Of a stretch of DNA of 21,893 bases, positions 1 to 9,897 are shown piece by piece. The notes under the pieces are model-generated. The model saw only the letters and a list, made by a program, of their open reading frames with translations. It was not told the DNA's origin and made no database searches. The stretch spans positions 1 to 21,893 of IMG/VR virus record IMGVR_UViG_3300032893_000295, one strand, 5' to 3'. This stretch comes from a virus. The position numbers and the translations under genes are program-made. Each line of letters begins with the position of its first letter. Position 1 is the first letter of the stretch.

Positions 1-1
1 C

Positions 2-274
2 ATCGCTAGCCCGTACACGTATAACTCCTCGACCGGATGGAACTCAGCGACGCAGGCGTCTGCGCTATTGCTTGACACCAATAATCAACATCTTGGACCC
101 ACTTATCTGTCGAATAACTTTGGGGATTGGAGCGGATCAAAGGATGGGGCGATGTTTGAGGCTGGCGGCGGCATGACCTGCGCTGTCCCGGTCGTCTCGA
201 CTGGCAATTTTGACATGATTACTGGGAATTCGGCCAACGGCTTCCAAGTTGGCGCTCCAGGAACTGGATGTTGA
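2..274 (+). CDS. 3' end of an unidentified tail or extracellular-type protein (5' partial)
   Basis: The reading frame is open from the left edge of the window to a TGA at 272-274, giving about 90 C-terminal residues. The real start lies outside the window; an in-frame TTG at 68 is not needed as a start. The visible part is rich in Gly, Ser, Asn and Thr, with short beta-like stretches, and ends in GAPGTGC with a terminal cysteine. This composition resembles the larger protein that follows, whose start codon overlaps this gene's last 7 bases, so the two are translationally linked. It could be the end of a tail spike, fibre or other secreted beta-rich protein. No domain is recognisable, so the role is inferred from neighbours only. 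Confidence 0.6.
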   Translation: MASPYTYNSSTGWNSATQASALLLDTNNQHLGPTYLSNNFGDWSGSKDGAMFEAGGGMTCAVPVVSTGNFDMITGNSANGFQVGAPGTGC

Positions 275-345
275 GAATGAAGGTTCTACGCGTTTTATCA
301 ACTATCGCGGCGCTTCTACTCGGGGCGATAGCGCCTGCATGCGCA
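268..345 (+). other. Sec signal peptide coding region
   Basis: The first 26 residues have two arginines and a lysine (R3, K5, R8), a hydrophobic stretch of Ile, Ala and Leu at about 9-22, and an A-C-A cleavage motif before T27. The lipobox pattern is poor because proline is at -2 relative to C25, so signal peptidase I is more likely than lipoprotein processing. This is read from the sequence; no predictor was run. Confidence 0.7.
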
Positions 346-3300
346 ACGTCGATTCTGACGACCGGCGCGGGCGGGGTCTTTATTGGTTCGGGTCCACTCT
401 CACCCCCCGCCATTACGCCACAGCTTTCGGCGCAGTTCGATATGAATCCGGCGAACGGCAGCAGCAACAACGCGCTGATCTTGCCAACGAACTCGACTTA
501 TTGGCCGTCAACGGTCACGAACTCCGCTTTCTGGACCTTCTCGGGTCGCACCGATTCCTACATGGAAACGGCGTCCAATTATGAATATTTGCTCTCGAAT
601 GGCAACAATTCGCCGCTTTATTTGATCGGGTATGTCGCTGGCAAGCCACAGTTTCTTTCTCAAGCTGTCTATGATGGAACGTCGTTCGGTTGGTGGTGGG
701 GTACACCTGGCGTCAATGTAAGCGCGAGCGGGCCGACTGCGCCTACGCTGACGAATTACAATACTGGTCTTTATCCCTGGACGGCGACTGGCGGCAACTG
801 CCAGCGTGAGCCGTCCGGCTATTACGGGCCGTCGGTCGGGATCGGGATCGTCGATCTCGGCTTCAACTGCGCAATGCAACCTGTCATCGTTCCTGCGGCG
901 ATTCCGGGGTTCGGATCGCAGCAGACGGTTGCAACTGGCGCAACGTCATGCGTCAGTAATTCTCCTGTCTTCGGGGAGATGACCGTCACGACGACGGTCG
1001 CTGTTAAGCATGGCGTTTATCCGAATGGCCAATTTACGCTTTCAGGTTTTAGTGGCGCAGGTAATACTGGCTATAATGCAACTTATAGGGCCACAACCGG
1101 AACGACTGGGACGACGCTGGTCGGCATCGCGTCCGGCTCCTGTCCGGCGAACAGCCCGGACACGTCCGGTGGCCTTGCTAATCCGGGGACTTCCTCTTCG
1201 GGCGGGACTGGCGCTTATGTGACCATGCCGTCGGCGGCCATCTTTAAGAGCAATTGGACCGGCGTTTCGATCAAGCAAAATCAGGAGTTCTGCGGTGTTG
1301 AAGGCGAATACGGCGCGGACTCACTGTTGCCCGGCCTTCAATATCTCCGCATCATTGATGCCAAAACAGGACTTGACCTTTACGGCTCGCCCGCGACTCC
1401 GTACACCCTGAACCAAGGCGCGTCCAATTTCACCGGCTACGTGTTTGGTCTTGGGGCCGTAGGCTCTGCGCCGCAGCAAGATACGTCCTTTCCGATCACC
1501 GCCTCGATCAGTGCAGCCGGGGTAATGAACGTTACTGCCGTTACGTTCACCGCGACTGCCTCGATTTCTGGCACGACCATGACCGTGACCGGCACGCCGA
1601 CGGGCATTCTTGCTACGGGGTTGTCGTTTACCGGCGCGGGCGTGACGGCGGGAACGTCAATCACCGCACTTGGCACAGGCACGGGCGGGGCGGGGACCTA
1701 TACCGTCAACAATAGCCAGACCATTTCGTCGGAGACGATGACGGTCAGCGGCGTGCTGGCGACCGGTATGACAATCACCGGCCCGTCGCTTCCGCCGACC
1801 ACCATTGCGTCATTCGGTTCGGGCTCGGGCGGGACCGGAACCTATAACCTCGCCGCGACTCAGGCAGGCGCGCTGCCGAGCGGGACCTATACCGCGCACA
1901 CCTATAACCCCGCGCTGGTCGTCACCGCGCTCAATTCCTACACGATCACGGCGGCGAGCTATTCGTCGAGCGGCAACGGGCAGGCGACCTTCACCACCTC
2001 CGCCGTGCATGGGCTCATCCCCGGCTCGATCTTCACCGTCTCGGGCGTCACGCCGAGCGGCTACAACGGCGTCTATATCGCGCTGGCGGGCACGGCGAAT
2101 TCGACGCTGGTCGGAACCACGATCACTAGTCCCGCCGTGCCGACGCTGGTCGCGCTCGCTAATCCGGGAACCTATTCTTCGGGTGGCACGGCTCAACCCA
2201 ATATCGTTCCTGGCTTGCTGATCGCCGGGACGACCGGACCCAATTCGTCGATCATGCCCTTCGGCGCGCTCGGATCGACCGGGACAGGTGGGACTGGAAC
2301 CTACGCGATCAACATCAATCAGCCGACCTGGACCTTCACCGGCGGCACCGGCGGCGTCGCTTCGACCTCGCTTGTGGTTACGGCGCAACCTGGCGGTTCC
2401 GGGACCAATTACGAATGGCTCGCCGCAGGTGTTGGCCTTACGGGTTCAGGTGTCAGCGCTGGAACGTATATTGCTACTTCTGTAACAGGTGGTAGCACTG
2501 GAACCTATATCCTCAATCAGAACGCAACTGTCACGGCTGGAACGACCCTGACCACGACCGGGAGCATTTGGACGTCGGGCGCGCCGGGCAACCTCTACGC
2601 CTTGGCGTCGGGCTTCTACTACCATCCGCAACCGAGCACGGCCGTCGCTTACGGCGGCGCTCCCACGGCGCATACGCAAGCGAGCCTTGGCAATTTCATC
2701 GCTACCCTTGGCGCGAAGACGTCCGGCGCTGGAACAAATAATCAGCAGTGGGGCGGAAGCGTCGCCAATTTCGGCACGCATTGGGGCGTCTTTCCTCAGG
2801 ATTCGACTGGCGCGCCGTCGCTTACTGCTTTGCAGGCGATCTGCAACAAAACGCAAGACTATCTTGCCTTCGACACAGTGAACAGTATCACTGCGCAAGC
2901 CCTGTACCGCATGGATGATGCGGGAACGTGGGGCGATTCTAGTGACGCCACGATCACCGGTTACATTTCAGGCGCAAGTGGAACAAGTGGCGGCACGGCC
3001 ACGCTCAATGTCTCTACGACCGTGTTTGGTTCGTTGGTTGGTTCTGGTACAAACTATCTAGCTGGACCGGGCCTCGCTGGTGGTGGGGGTAATTACGCAA
3101 CGCTCACGCTGACTGGTACAGCAGGATCAAGTTATACCATCACGTTTCCGGCTGGCGTAACATCGGCTAATCTTGGTTCTTCTGGCTCGCCGGTTCGCTT
3201 CTCGGTAGGCAAACAAAAACCGATGACTCTTACCGGTAATGGTTATATTAACGGCTATCTCACAACGAGCGGCGGTAGCGGGCCGTGCGCGACGCAAGCT

Positions 3301-6300
3301 TGCCTGCATGTGACCAGCTTCCAGACTTCGACTATGTCCTGGAACGGCTCGGCGCATTTCACTGGCACACTCGGCTCGGGCGGAACGCTTGTCGTTGATG
3401 CAACAACGGCGGGCACACCTGCGGTCAATCAGCTTTGCCTCGATTCAACCAACATCACCGGCGCGCCGATCGGGATTACTTCATACAGCGCGCCAAACGC
3501 GACAACAGCCGGTAGTTATTATTCATCTTTCGCCAGTTCGGGGTCACCGGACACCAATGTCGTTTGCGCTGCCTCTTGGGTGACGCCCAACCAAGTTCTC
3601 TCGGGGACGAGCCTGCCCTATCCGGTCATGATCACCGGCTACGCTAATGGCTCGATCGGCGGGCTTGGCGATTACCTCTTGTCCAATGCCTCGAACGGCG
3701 CGGTTGGCTCGTCCGGCTCGCCGGTCGCGATCACGCTCAGCGGCATCTTTGCCGGTCCCGCCGTTTCCTATGGCCCAGCGCTCACTATCAATGACCATGG
3801 ACCTGGCACAACTTTTGCGATTCCACCCGGCAGTTCGACTGGAAATATTGTTCTTACCGGAGCTTATAACACAACAAGCCTCGGCGGGACGCCGTCGGCG
3901 ATTCAGGCGCAGCTTTCAGCCACGCCTAACGGACCAGCTGTTTCTGGTTTCTCATGGGCGAATCTATCGCCACAGTCAATTAACAGCGGTAATTGGTCAG
4001 GAACGATTAGCAACGTACCTGCGGGGCAGTATTGGGTTAGCGTTCGACCCGCGAATGGTACGGCTTATGTGCAATTGCCAAATTTTATTAAAGTTGGGGC
4101 GGTGTTGGGTATTACTGGTGAGGGCACGATTGGGACCTGTACAGGTGCAACGGCGGGACAGAACGGAACGAGCAATTATGGTTTCCTGGGCGGCGATTTC
4201 TGGCTTTGGGCGGCGTCACCGATTTTCGGACCGCCGATCGTTGCTGACGCCAAGCCCTCGGCGATCCAGTCCGGTTACGTTAATAGATTCCAGGGCGGCG
4301 GGCAATATTCGATCCTGCCTGAGTGCCAACTAGCCATTGCGCAATCGTTTTGGAATCTGACCGGTGTCCCGATCTCCGAAGCTAATCTCGTGCGTAATGG
4401 CGTCGGCGTTTTCCTTCCTTTGCTCGGCAACCAGCCACAGACTCAAACGCTCGGCGTCGGTGACGGGACGTCGACGGAATGGTGTTCCTCATCGACCTAT
4501 TGCGCGAATAGCGCTAACGGTCCGCTCACTTATAATGCGGCTAATCTCTACGGGGCTTCGATTACCGGCTCTGTGGCAACTTCAGGCGGCGTCTCGACAT
4601 TGACGGTAACGGCGCTGACGGGTGTGCTTTCGCCCGGTCTCGTTCTCTCCGGGGCAAACGTAACGGGCTCACCGACGCTGGTCAATTGCGCTTCGCAGTG
4701 TAACTTCAATTCAACTACAGGTGGCACAGCCGTCAATTCAACTTGGACATTGAGCAGTAATCAGGGAACAATCAGTTCGCAGACGTTTACGGTTAAGCCT
4801 GCAGGTGGGGCTCCGCTTCAGCCGTTTCAAAATACAACAGGCGTGGGGCCGGTTTTCAGTTCATCCAATTATGCTATGCAGGCAATCAAGCCGGGCACAT
4901 TCTCAGTCAGTGTTGGCGGAACGAAGGTCTGCGACGATTCCGCCTTTACGTTCGATTACACGAAGTTCGGAGGAACATGCGCCGGGGCGGGCATCGCGTC
5001 TTCATTCGTCAATTACCAGACCGGCGCCTATCAGGTTACATTCTCGACGCCTCCGGCCAATGGCGCGGCGATCAATGCGACCTGGACGAACCTTATGTCC
5101 GACGACCAGACCGGCGTTAGCCCGAATTACTATCCAGAGCTTGTGGACTGGTTTGGCTTCCCGAATGACTCGGCGAGCGGGCTTTGGGCGGCGACGTTCG
5201 ACAAATTCCCGTCCGGCGCATCAGCCATCATTCACGGCGGCTGCGACGGTGACTGGACCGGAACCTCTACTGTTATTGGCTATCCGCTCTGGGCGATTAA
5301 TTATTCGCAGGTGGTCGCATACATCTATGGCACGAAACTTCCGGCGATGATTCCAGCGGCGTCGCCGCCCGCGCTCATCACGGCGACTTATTGGCGGGTC
5401 TTGGGCGCGGCGACTTTCGGCACGAGCAATAGCACCGGCATCTCGGTTTGTCAGCAATGGGCGCATGACGTTTCGGCATCCTCGCATTTCACCGGCTACA
5501 TTACATCGGGCGCGACGCCGACGCTTACTCTCACCGCGACCACGACTGATGAAATGTGGGAGGGTGAGGTTATCGGTTGCAATCCTTACAGTATAAGCTG
5601 TGGGATCACGCCAGGAACCCAGATCGTGGCGCTCACGAGTGGGTCATGGGGCACGAGCGGATCGGTCTATTCGCTCACTGCGCCGGTCCCTCAATCAACC
5701 ACGCGCTCGACGGCGAACGTCGTCGCCTATGGCTCGTCCGGCTCGCCGAAAGCGATGTTGAACGAAGTCTATTATGGCGATGTTCCGGCTAGCGGCGGGG
5801 CTCCGGGTTATTTTGGCGGTTCATGGGCGGATGTGGCGGTCTACGCGACCGACGTCGGGACGGGTCTGACTTCGCATCCGACTTCGGGCTTCAACAGCGG
5901 GCGGCGCATTGGCTCACGTATTGGCTCGCTTGCGGGTGGGTGGCTAAGCGGCGGGCGTACCCAGACGCTGGCTGCGCCGCCGACTGTTTCGCGCTCGACG
6001 ATCGGAGCATGCGACGGGTCGGCTACGGCCTCGCCCTGTTTCGACATCGGCTCAACTTACGGCGCATCGGCGACCGCGACATGGAGCGGCGCGACCGTCA
6101 CGATCACTGGCGGCCTCTCTGCCCATGCGCGGCCATTTGTAAACGGCATGTCGATCTCCTGCTCAGGCTGCAACACCGGCCTTGTAATTACCTCTCTCTC
6201 CGTACCGCCGACGCAATCGACGACGTCCGGTCAGGGACAAGTCGGCAACACTTTCACTTTCACCGCGAGCGGGACAATCGGCGGCTCGGGCTCGGGCACG

Positions 6301-7293
6301 ATCAGCGGCGGCTGCTCGGGAACGTCGGGGACCGGATCGAACTGCATCGACATCAATTTTGCGATTAATACCGGCGGGACTTACGGAACAACGGCCTCGC
6401 TCGCGACTTGTGGAGTGAATAATATCACTGGCGCGTCGGCGCAATATGCTGTATCAAGTGGTCGATGCATCGACAGCGGCATCGGATCACTCGTGCGCAA
6501 TTTACGCATCGGCACGAACGCCTGGATGGGCGCGGCTGACGGAAGTCTGGTTTCAACTGGTGACCTTTATGATGACGGAGCCGATCCGGTCGCGCTTAAC
6601 TGGATTCAGACTGGCGCATTCACATGCAATATTGTTGCGCCGACTGTGGTTCAGTGCGTCAAAGCGCCTGCGCGCTCATTGGGCGTGGTCACGGGAGTTG
6701 GCCAGTGGTTAACTGGCAGTACCTATATTTCTTACGGCAATGGAGCATGGGGCACGGCGCGTGAAGGATCGATTGTCGGCTATCCCGGTGGTCAAACATT
6801 CTCTATCACTAATGCCGGTTCAGGTTATACCAACAATACGACTGTACCTTGGGTCGGCACAGCGACCAGTGGAACATGCACTGCTGTCAATGGCGGCGGC
6901 TATCCAAAGCTTGATGTTTGGGTCTCGGGTGGAGCGATCGTTGATGCCTATCCGAGTTCAACGACAGTCACTTGGGCGAACTATCCAGTCGGCATTCGTG
7001 CAACTACAACGTGCACTTATCCAACGATCAGCAACACTAACTATCCGGGCATTGGGGCAGGATCGAGCGGGACGTTGGCAGGATTAACTGTCGGTCCATC
7101 TGAAGGATTGGCAGGCGTCGCGACCTACAACAGCGACAACAACATGACTGGAACATTTCTGTACGATAATTCAGGCGAGCCGGGCAATCCGCTTAACGCG
7201 GAATTCATGTGCGGGCCTGCGACGCAGTATTGCGAGCCGGGGCTTCAGGTTGTGCCATTCGGCATCTACTTTGGCTTGCAGGTGAGCGGATGA
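268..7293 (+). CDS. Giant secreted-type protein with SGNH (sialate O-acetylesterase-like) core and Gly/Thr repeats
   Basis: The product has 2341 residues. The start at 268 has AGGAA four bases upstream; ATG 277 is an alternative. Residues 1-26 look like a classical Sec signal peptide: basic start, hydrophobic core, then APACA before the predicted cut after A26. About 36 cysteines follow, often closely paired, which fits a disulfide-bonded exported protein. At least six degenerate repeats of 75-80 residues occur near 432-531, 690-767, 1432-1511, 1745-1824 and 1935-2015. A different repeat lies at 247-315 and 580-645, and an SSGSP motif recurs near 971, 1148 and 1822. Between about 1230 and 1900 the order of motifs resembles sialate O-acetylesterases: a beta-sandwich ending in [10 protein letters not shown], a GEGTI segment (1284-1288) where GQSNM is expected, a tGVP-type helix region, and a late SHP (H1870) followed by a GRR-type segment. 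The usual nucleophile serine is not visible, so activity is doubtful. It may modify or bind host surface polysaccharide. A signal peptide is odd for a virion protein. The stop overlaps the next start (ATGA). Confidence 0.6.
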   Translation: MLRMKVLRVLSTIAALLLGAIAPACATSILTTGAGGVFIGSGPLSPPAITPQLSAQFDMNPANGSSNNALILPTNSTYWPSTVTNSAFWTFSGRTDSYMETASNYEYLLSNGNNSPLYLIGYVAGKPQFLSQAVYDGTSFGWWWGTPGVNVSASGPTAPTLTNYNTGLYPWTATGGNCQREPSGYYGPSVGIGIVDLGFNCAMQPVIVPAAIPGFGSQQTVATGATSCVSNSPVFGEMTVTTTVAVKHGVYPNGQFTLSGFSGAGNTGYNATYRATTGTTGTTLVGIASGSCPANSPDTSGGLANPGTSSSGGTGAYVTMPSAAIFKSNWTGVSIKQNQEFCGVEGEYGADSLLPGLQYLRIIDAKTGLDLYGSPATPYTLNQGASNFTGYVFGLGAVGSAPQQDTSFPITASISAAGVMNVTAVTFTATASISGTTMTVTGTPTGILATGLSFTGAGVTAGTSITALGTGTGGAGTYTVNNSQTISSETMTVSGVLATGMTITGPSLPPTTIASFGSGSGGTGTYNLAATQAGALPSGTYTAHTYNPALVVTALNSYTITAASYSSSGNGQATFTTSAVHGLIPGSIFTVSGVTPSGYNGVYIALAGTANSTLVGTTITSPAVPTLVALANPGTYSSGGTAQPNIVPGLLIAGTTGPNSSIMPFGALGSTGTGGTGTYAININQPTWTFTGGTGGVASTSLVVTAQPGGSGTNYEWLAAGVGLTGSGVSAGTYIATSVTGGSTGTYILNQNATVTAGTTLTTTGSIWTSGAPGNLYALASGFYYHPQPSTAVAYGGAPTAHTQASLGNFIATLGAKTSGAGTNNQQWGGSVANFGTHWGVFPQDSTGAPSLTALQAICNKTQDYLAFDTVNSITAQALYRMDDAGTWGDSSDATITGYISGASGTSGGTATLNVSTTVFGSLVGSGTNYLAGPGLAGGGGNYATLTLTGTAGSSYTITFPAGVTSANLGSSGSPVRFSVGKQKPMTLTGNGYINGYLTTSGGSGPCATQACLHVTSFQTSTMSWNGSAHFTGTLGSGGTLVVDATTAGTPAVNQLCLDSTNITGAPIGITSYSAPNATTAGSYYSSFASSGSPDTNVVCAASWVTPNQVLSGTSLPYPVMITGYANGSIGGLGDYLLSNASNGAVGSSGSPVAITLSGIFAGPAVSYGPALTINDHGPGTTFAIPPGSSTGNIVLTGAYNTTSLGGTPSAIQAQLSATPNGPAVSGFSWANLSPQSINSGNWSGTISNVPAGQYWVSVRPANGTAYVQLPNFIKVGAVLGITGEGTIGTCTGATAGQNGTSNYGFLGGDFWLWAASPIFGPPIVADAKPSAIQSGYVNRFQGGGQYSILPECQLAIAQSFWNLTGVPISEANLVRNGVGVFLPLLGNQPQTQTLGVGDGTSTEWCSSSTYCANSANGPLTYNAANLYGASITGSVATSGGVSTLTVTALTGVLSPGLVLSGANVTGSPTLVNCASQCNFNSTTGGTAVNSTWTLSSNQGTISSQTFTVKPAGGAPLQPFQNTTGVGPVFSSSNYAMQAIKPGTFSVSVGGTKVCDDSAFTFDYTKFGGTCAGAGIASSFVNYQTGAYQVTFSTPPANGAAINATWTNLMSDDQTGVSPNYYPELVDWFGFPNDSASGLWAATFDKFPSGASAIIHGGCDGDWTGTSTVIGYPLWAINYSQVVAYIYGTKLPAMIPAASPPALITATYWRVLGAATFGTSNSTGISVCQQWAHDVSASSHFTGYITSGATPTLTLTATTTDEMWEGEVIGCNPYSISCGITPGTQIVALTSGSWGTSGSVYSLTAPVPQSTTRSTANVVAYGSSGSPKAMLNEVYYGDVPASGGAPGYFGGSWADVAVYATDVGTGLTSHPTSGFNSGRRIGSRIGSLAGGWLSGGRTQTLAAPPTVSRSTIGACDGSATASPCFDIGSTYGASATATWSGATVTITGGLSAHARPFVNGMSISCSGCNTGLVITSLSVPPTQSTTSGQGQVGNTFTFTASGTIGGSGSGTISGGCSGTSGTGSNCIDINFAINTGGTYGTTASLATCGVNNITGASAQYAVSSGRCIDSGIGSLVRNLRIGTNAWMGAADGSLVSTGDLYDDGADPVALNWIQTGAFTCNIVAPTVVQCVKAPARSLGVVTGVGQWLTGSTYISYGNGAWGTAREGSIVGYPGGQTFSITNAGSGYTNNTTVPWVGTATSGTCTAVNGGGYPKLDVWVSGGAIVDAYPSSTTVTWANYPVGIRATTTCTYPTISNTNYPGIGAGSSGTLAGLTVGPSEGLAGVATYNSDNNMTGTFLYDNSGEPGNPLNAEFMCGPATQYCEPGLQVVPFGIYFGLQVSG

Positions 7294-8678
7294 TCGCACC
7301 GAGTCTTATGAGCAATGCGGGCGTGCCTTGGGGCGCGAGTAAATGCAAGCGGGCGCAGGACGCCGACCCGCTGCTCGATTATACATGGTGGAAACTCGAC
7401 GAGCTCATTCGCGGATGGGCACGGCGAGATGATTATGATCCGGAAGAAGGGCTTGATGCAGCAAAGCTTCCGGAACATTTATACCATATGACGCGAAAGA
7501 AAAATATTGAATCTATACAAAAGAAAGGTATCTTAGGTTGGCCTGATCCTATTATAAGCAACAGAAAGAACTACAATGGGGTCAATTTTGTAGAATCAGA
7601 AGAATCCGGTGGGGGTCGATTTAAACCAAATAAACCTGAAAATTATATGACAGTTAAAGTAAGCACTCGGAATTTAAATCCTGAAAATTTTGAAAGAAAA
7701 GTTCACGGATGGTGGCGTTATCGTGGCGATATTCCAGCAAAGCATATTGTTGATATTAGACCAACTTCACCAAGTCAGACCCAAGATGCTTTCCGCGAGA
7801 GCGAACACCCTCGCGGACAACCGGAGAACGCAGGGGAATTCGTTGCCAAGGGCGGACAGATCGGGGCTGGAAAGACTTTCAAGGCGCATAAGGCGGGGGA
7901 AGCCCTGCCGCCTCATATCGCAGGCTTAAAGATCCCCCCCGCTTGGCGCGATGTGCACTATGCGACGGACCCGAAGTCAGAGCTTTTGGTGACAGGGCGC
8001 GATGCTGTAGGGCGGCGGGTTGCGATCTATTCGGATGCGCATTGGGCGAAGGCGGCAGCGGCCAAGTTCGCGCGGATCAATGAGTTGAGCAAGAAGTTCA
8101 ACTCGATTAAACAGCAGAACGACAAGAATCGGAAGTCGCCAGATAGACGAGTTCGCGATCTCGCTGATTGTGTACACCTGATCATGACCATGGGCATCAG
8201 ACCCGGCTCGGAGACAGATACCAAGGCGAAAACCAAAGCTTATGGTGCGACTACACTTGAGGGTCAGCACGTGGTCGTCGATGGGGATCAGGTAAGCTTG
8301 CGCTTTGTTGGCAAGAAAGGTGTAAGCTTGAATTTGCTAGTCGATGATCCAGAAACGGCGCGTATGCTGCTCGTGCGTAAGCACTTGAGCGGGGATACGG
8401 GGCAACTTTTCGCTGTGAATGATGCTGCGCTCCGGGATTATGTGCACTCGTTTGATGGTGGTGGATTTAAAACAAAAGATTTTCGCACGTTGCTCGGAAC
8501 GCATTCAGCTGAAGCCGAGATGGCTAAGCTTCTGCCCCCAAAAGATGAAAAGAGCTATAAGCGATCGGTTATGGCAGTTGCTAAGGCAGTTGCGGCGCGA
8601 CTTGGGAATACGCCGACGATCGCGCTCCAATCGTACATTTCGCCTGCCGTCTTTGCACCGTGGAAGATCGCAGCATGA
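7290..8678 (+). CDS. ART-like domain fused to DNA topoisomerase IB
   Basis: The product has 462 residues. The start at 7290 overlaps the upstream stop as ATGA and has an AGGTGAG element before it; an upstream ATG-less extension to 7209 would lie inside the previous gene. Residues 62-158 form an ART-like or KptA-like domain, opening with LYHMT (64-68), then [11 protein letters not shown], and ending in a [11 protein letters not shown] segment (143-153). Residues 168-190 contain [17 protein letters not shown], a linker type common in phage head proteins. Residues 205-462 match bacterial and poxvirus-type topoisomerase IB, which nicks one DNA strand through a tyrosine and relaxes supercoils. The catalytic set appears complete: R304 in GIRPGSE, K342 in FVGKKG, R399 in KDFRT, N440 in LGNTP (Asn in place of the viral His, as in Deinococcus TopIB) and Y449 in SYISP. 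The ART-like segment is strikingly AT-rich. A topoisomerase inside a head operon may be packaged and injected or may act in packaging; both are inference. Confidence 0.8.
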   Translation: MIAPSLMSNAGVPWGASKCKRAQDADPLLDYTWWKLDELIRGWARRDDYDPEEGLDAAKLPEHLYHMTRKKNIESIQKKGILGWPDPIISNRKNYNGVNFVESEESGGGRFKPNKPENYMTVKVSTRNLNPENFERKVHGWWRYRGDIPAKHIVDIRPTSPSQTQDAFRESEHPRGQPENAGEFVAKGGQIGAGKTFKAHKAGEALPPHIAGLKIPPAWRDVHYATDPKSELLVTGRDAVGRRVAIYSDAHWAKAAAAKFARINELSKKFNSIKQQNDKNRKSPDRRVRDLADCVHLIMTMGIRPGSETDTKAKTKAYGATTLEGQHVVVDGDQVSLRFVGKKGVSLNLLVDDPETARMLLVRKHLSGDTGQLFAVNDAALRDYVHSFDGGGFKTKDFRTLLGTHSAEAEMAKLLPPKDEKSYKRSVMAVAKAVAARLGNTPTIALQSYISPAVFAPWKIAA

Positions 8679-8716
8679 ATAAAAACCCTCTGCCGTTCAG
8701 AAGCGTTGCGGCATGA
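8675..8716 (+). CDS. Possible 13-codon coupling mini-ORF
   Basis: ATG at 8675 overlaps the TGA of the topoisomerase gene (ATGA). The frame then reads [13 protein letters not shown] and stops at TGA 8714-8716, which overlaps the ATG of the DUF2213 gene (again ATGA). The downstream ATG at 8713 has no recognisable Shine-Dalgarno sequence (GTTGCGGC precedes it), so passage of ribosomes through this mini-ORF could couple the two genes. It may equally be chance. The peptide has no recognisable function. Confidence 0.35.
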   Translation: MNKNPLPFRSVAA

Positions 8717-9897
8717 ACAATCTTCCTGACGTTCGTTTTGGCAGGATCGACCCGGCGCAAGTCGATTGGCGAGATCTGCTCGACGATGAGCCGGATGACG
8801 ATGAGGAATTGGCGGAGACGCCGGATGACGTGATTGCGATGCTCGGTTTCGATCCACTGGACGAAATTGGGCAGGCGCAAGATGCTTGGTTTACTGGAAA
8901 TCTCCATTCTGTTGATCCGTCAAGGGAAATAATACCGGCAGAAGAAGGTTATCGTTATCACGGTACGAATCTTGAGAATTTGCACGGTATTGTTGAGCGT
9001 CGCGCACTGAGTGTGCACAAACCAAATTACGGCACAGAACAGAATGCTTGGCCTGATGGTGGACGCGAGAAGCGTGCTTACTTTACGCATGATCCGCAAA
9101 TTGCTCGTAATTTTTATCCTGAAGGTCATCCCGTTTTGCTTCGAGTGCCAGAATCAAAGCATGAGTTTCATAAAGAGAAGACTGGTGATACCTTTACCCG
9201 AAAGCCTGTGCCTTTACAACATATCGAAGCTTATCATGGGCAAGGACATTGGGTTCCTTTAAACGAAGCGGCACCGGGACAAGATCAGACGCTCGACGAG
9301 GCTTTCGCCTTTGACCGGAGCTCTGTCAGGTTCGAGGATCGCGACGGCCATCTGCATGTCGCGATGGCCAACATTAGCAAGGCGACGGTCAATCCGTACA
9401 TCGGTAGAGAGATTCCAGGCTGGCAGGAGCTCAAGCTCGATCCGAATAAAGTTTACCTGCTTCTGCGCGATCCGGAAGAATTGAAGAAGGGCGCGTCAAG
9501 TTTTGGTGGCAAGCCATTCCTCATTGAGCATCGCCCGCTCAATGCTAACGATCACCCCTATCGCAAGGTCATTGGCGCAATCCTAAAGCCTGTTAAGTTT
9601 AACGATCCATATTTACAGGCTCCACTTGTAGTTTGGCCAACGGAAGCCATTGATCTGATCAAGAGTGGTGAGCAGCGAGAAATCAGTTGTGGCTATCGCT
9701 ACACTCCGGACATGCGTCCAGGTAAGTATCAAGGTCAGCCTTACGACGGCGTGATGCGCGACATCATCGGCAACCACGTGACCCTCGTCGAGGAAGGGCG
9801 CGCGGGACCGGACGTCAATGCTCTGGTGATGGATGAGGCGATCGATGCTAGGCAATGGAAGCTGATTGAGCAAGCATTATTGGGATTGTACGCATGA
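8713..9897 (+). CDS. DUF2213 prohead protease-like protein with N-terminal ART-like domain
   Basis: The product has 394 residues. Residues 1-60 are acidic (DDEPDDDEE near 24-32). Residues 78-182 form an ART-like domain: YRYHGT (80-85), NLENLHGIVERRAL, RAYFTHDPQIARNF (121-134) and a beta-strand VLLRVPE. Residues 196-375 match DUF2213, a family found beside DUF2184 capsid genes and generally regarded as prohead maturation protease. Conserved blocks are GWQELKLDPNKVY, PFLIEHRPL (H273), EISCGYRYTP (S325) and GNHVTLVEEGRAGPD (H355). H273 or H355 with S325 could be the catalytic pair, but this is inference. The gene lies between the topoisomerase fusion and the scaffold gene, with ATGA overlaps on both sides. 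An ART-like domain in front of a DUF2213 protease is unusual to my knowledge. Such a domain could modify host proteins after injection, as T4 Alt does, or could be structural only. Confidence 0.8.
   Translation: MNNLPDVRFGRIDPAQVDWRDLLDDEPDDDEELAETPDDVIAMLGFDPLDEIGQAQDAWFTGNLHSVDPSREIIPAEEGYRYHGTNLENLHGIVERRALSVHKPNYGTEQNAWPDGGREKRAYFTHDPQIARNFYPEGHPVLLRVPESKHEFHKEKTGDTFTRKPVPLQHIEAYHGQGHWVPLNEAAPGQDQTLDEAFAFDRSSVRFEDRDGHLHVAMANISKATVNPYIGREIPGWQELKLDPNKVYLLLRDPEELKKGASSFGGKPFLIEHRPLNANDHPYRKVIGAILKPVKFNDPYLQAPLVVWPTEAIDLIKSGEQREISCGYRYTPDMRPGKYQGQPYDGVMRDIIGNHVTLVEEGRAGPDVNALVMDEAIDARQWKLIEQALLGLYA

Noticed and set aside
1561-1860. Possible CRISPR or microsatellite array from the repeated GGCACGGGC-type sequence
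   Set aside because: The repeats are degenerate, in frame, and explained by the Gly/Thr protein repeat; no spacer structure is seen.
1810-2388. Minus-strand frame of 192 codons, and the + frames at 1805-2221, 3647-4333 and 5823-6368
   Set aside because: All lie inside the giant gene in other frames and have Arg- and Ser-rich shadow composition without motifs.
7209-7289. N-terminal extension of the topoisomerase gene upstream of 7290
   Set aside because: It would overlap the giant gene, and the ATG at 7290 makes a clean ATGA overlap with an AGGTGAG upstream.
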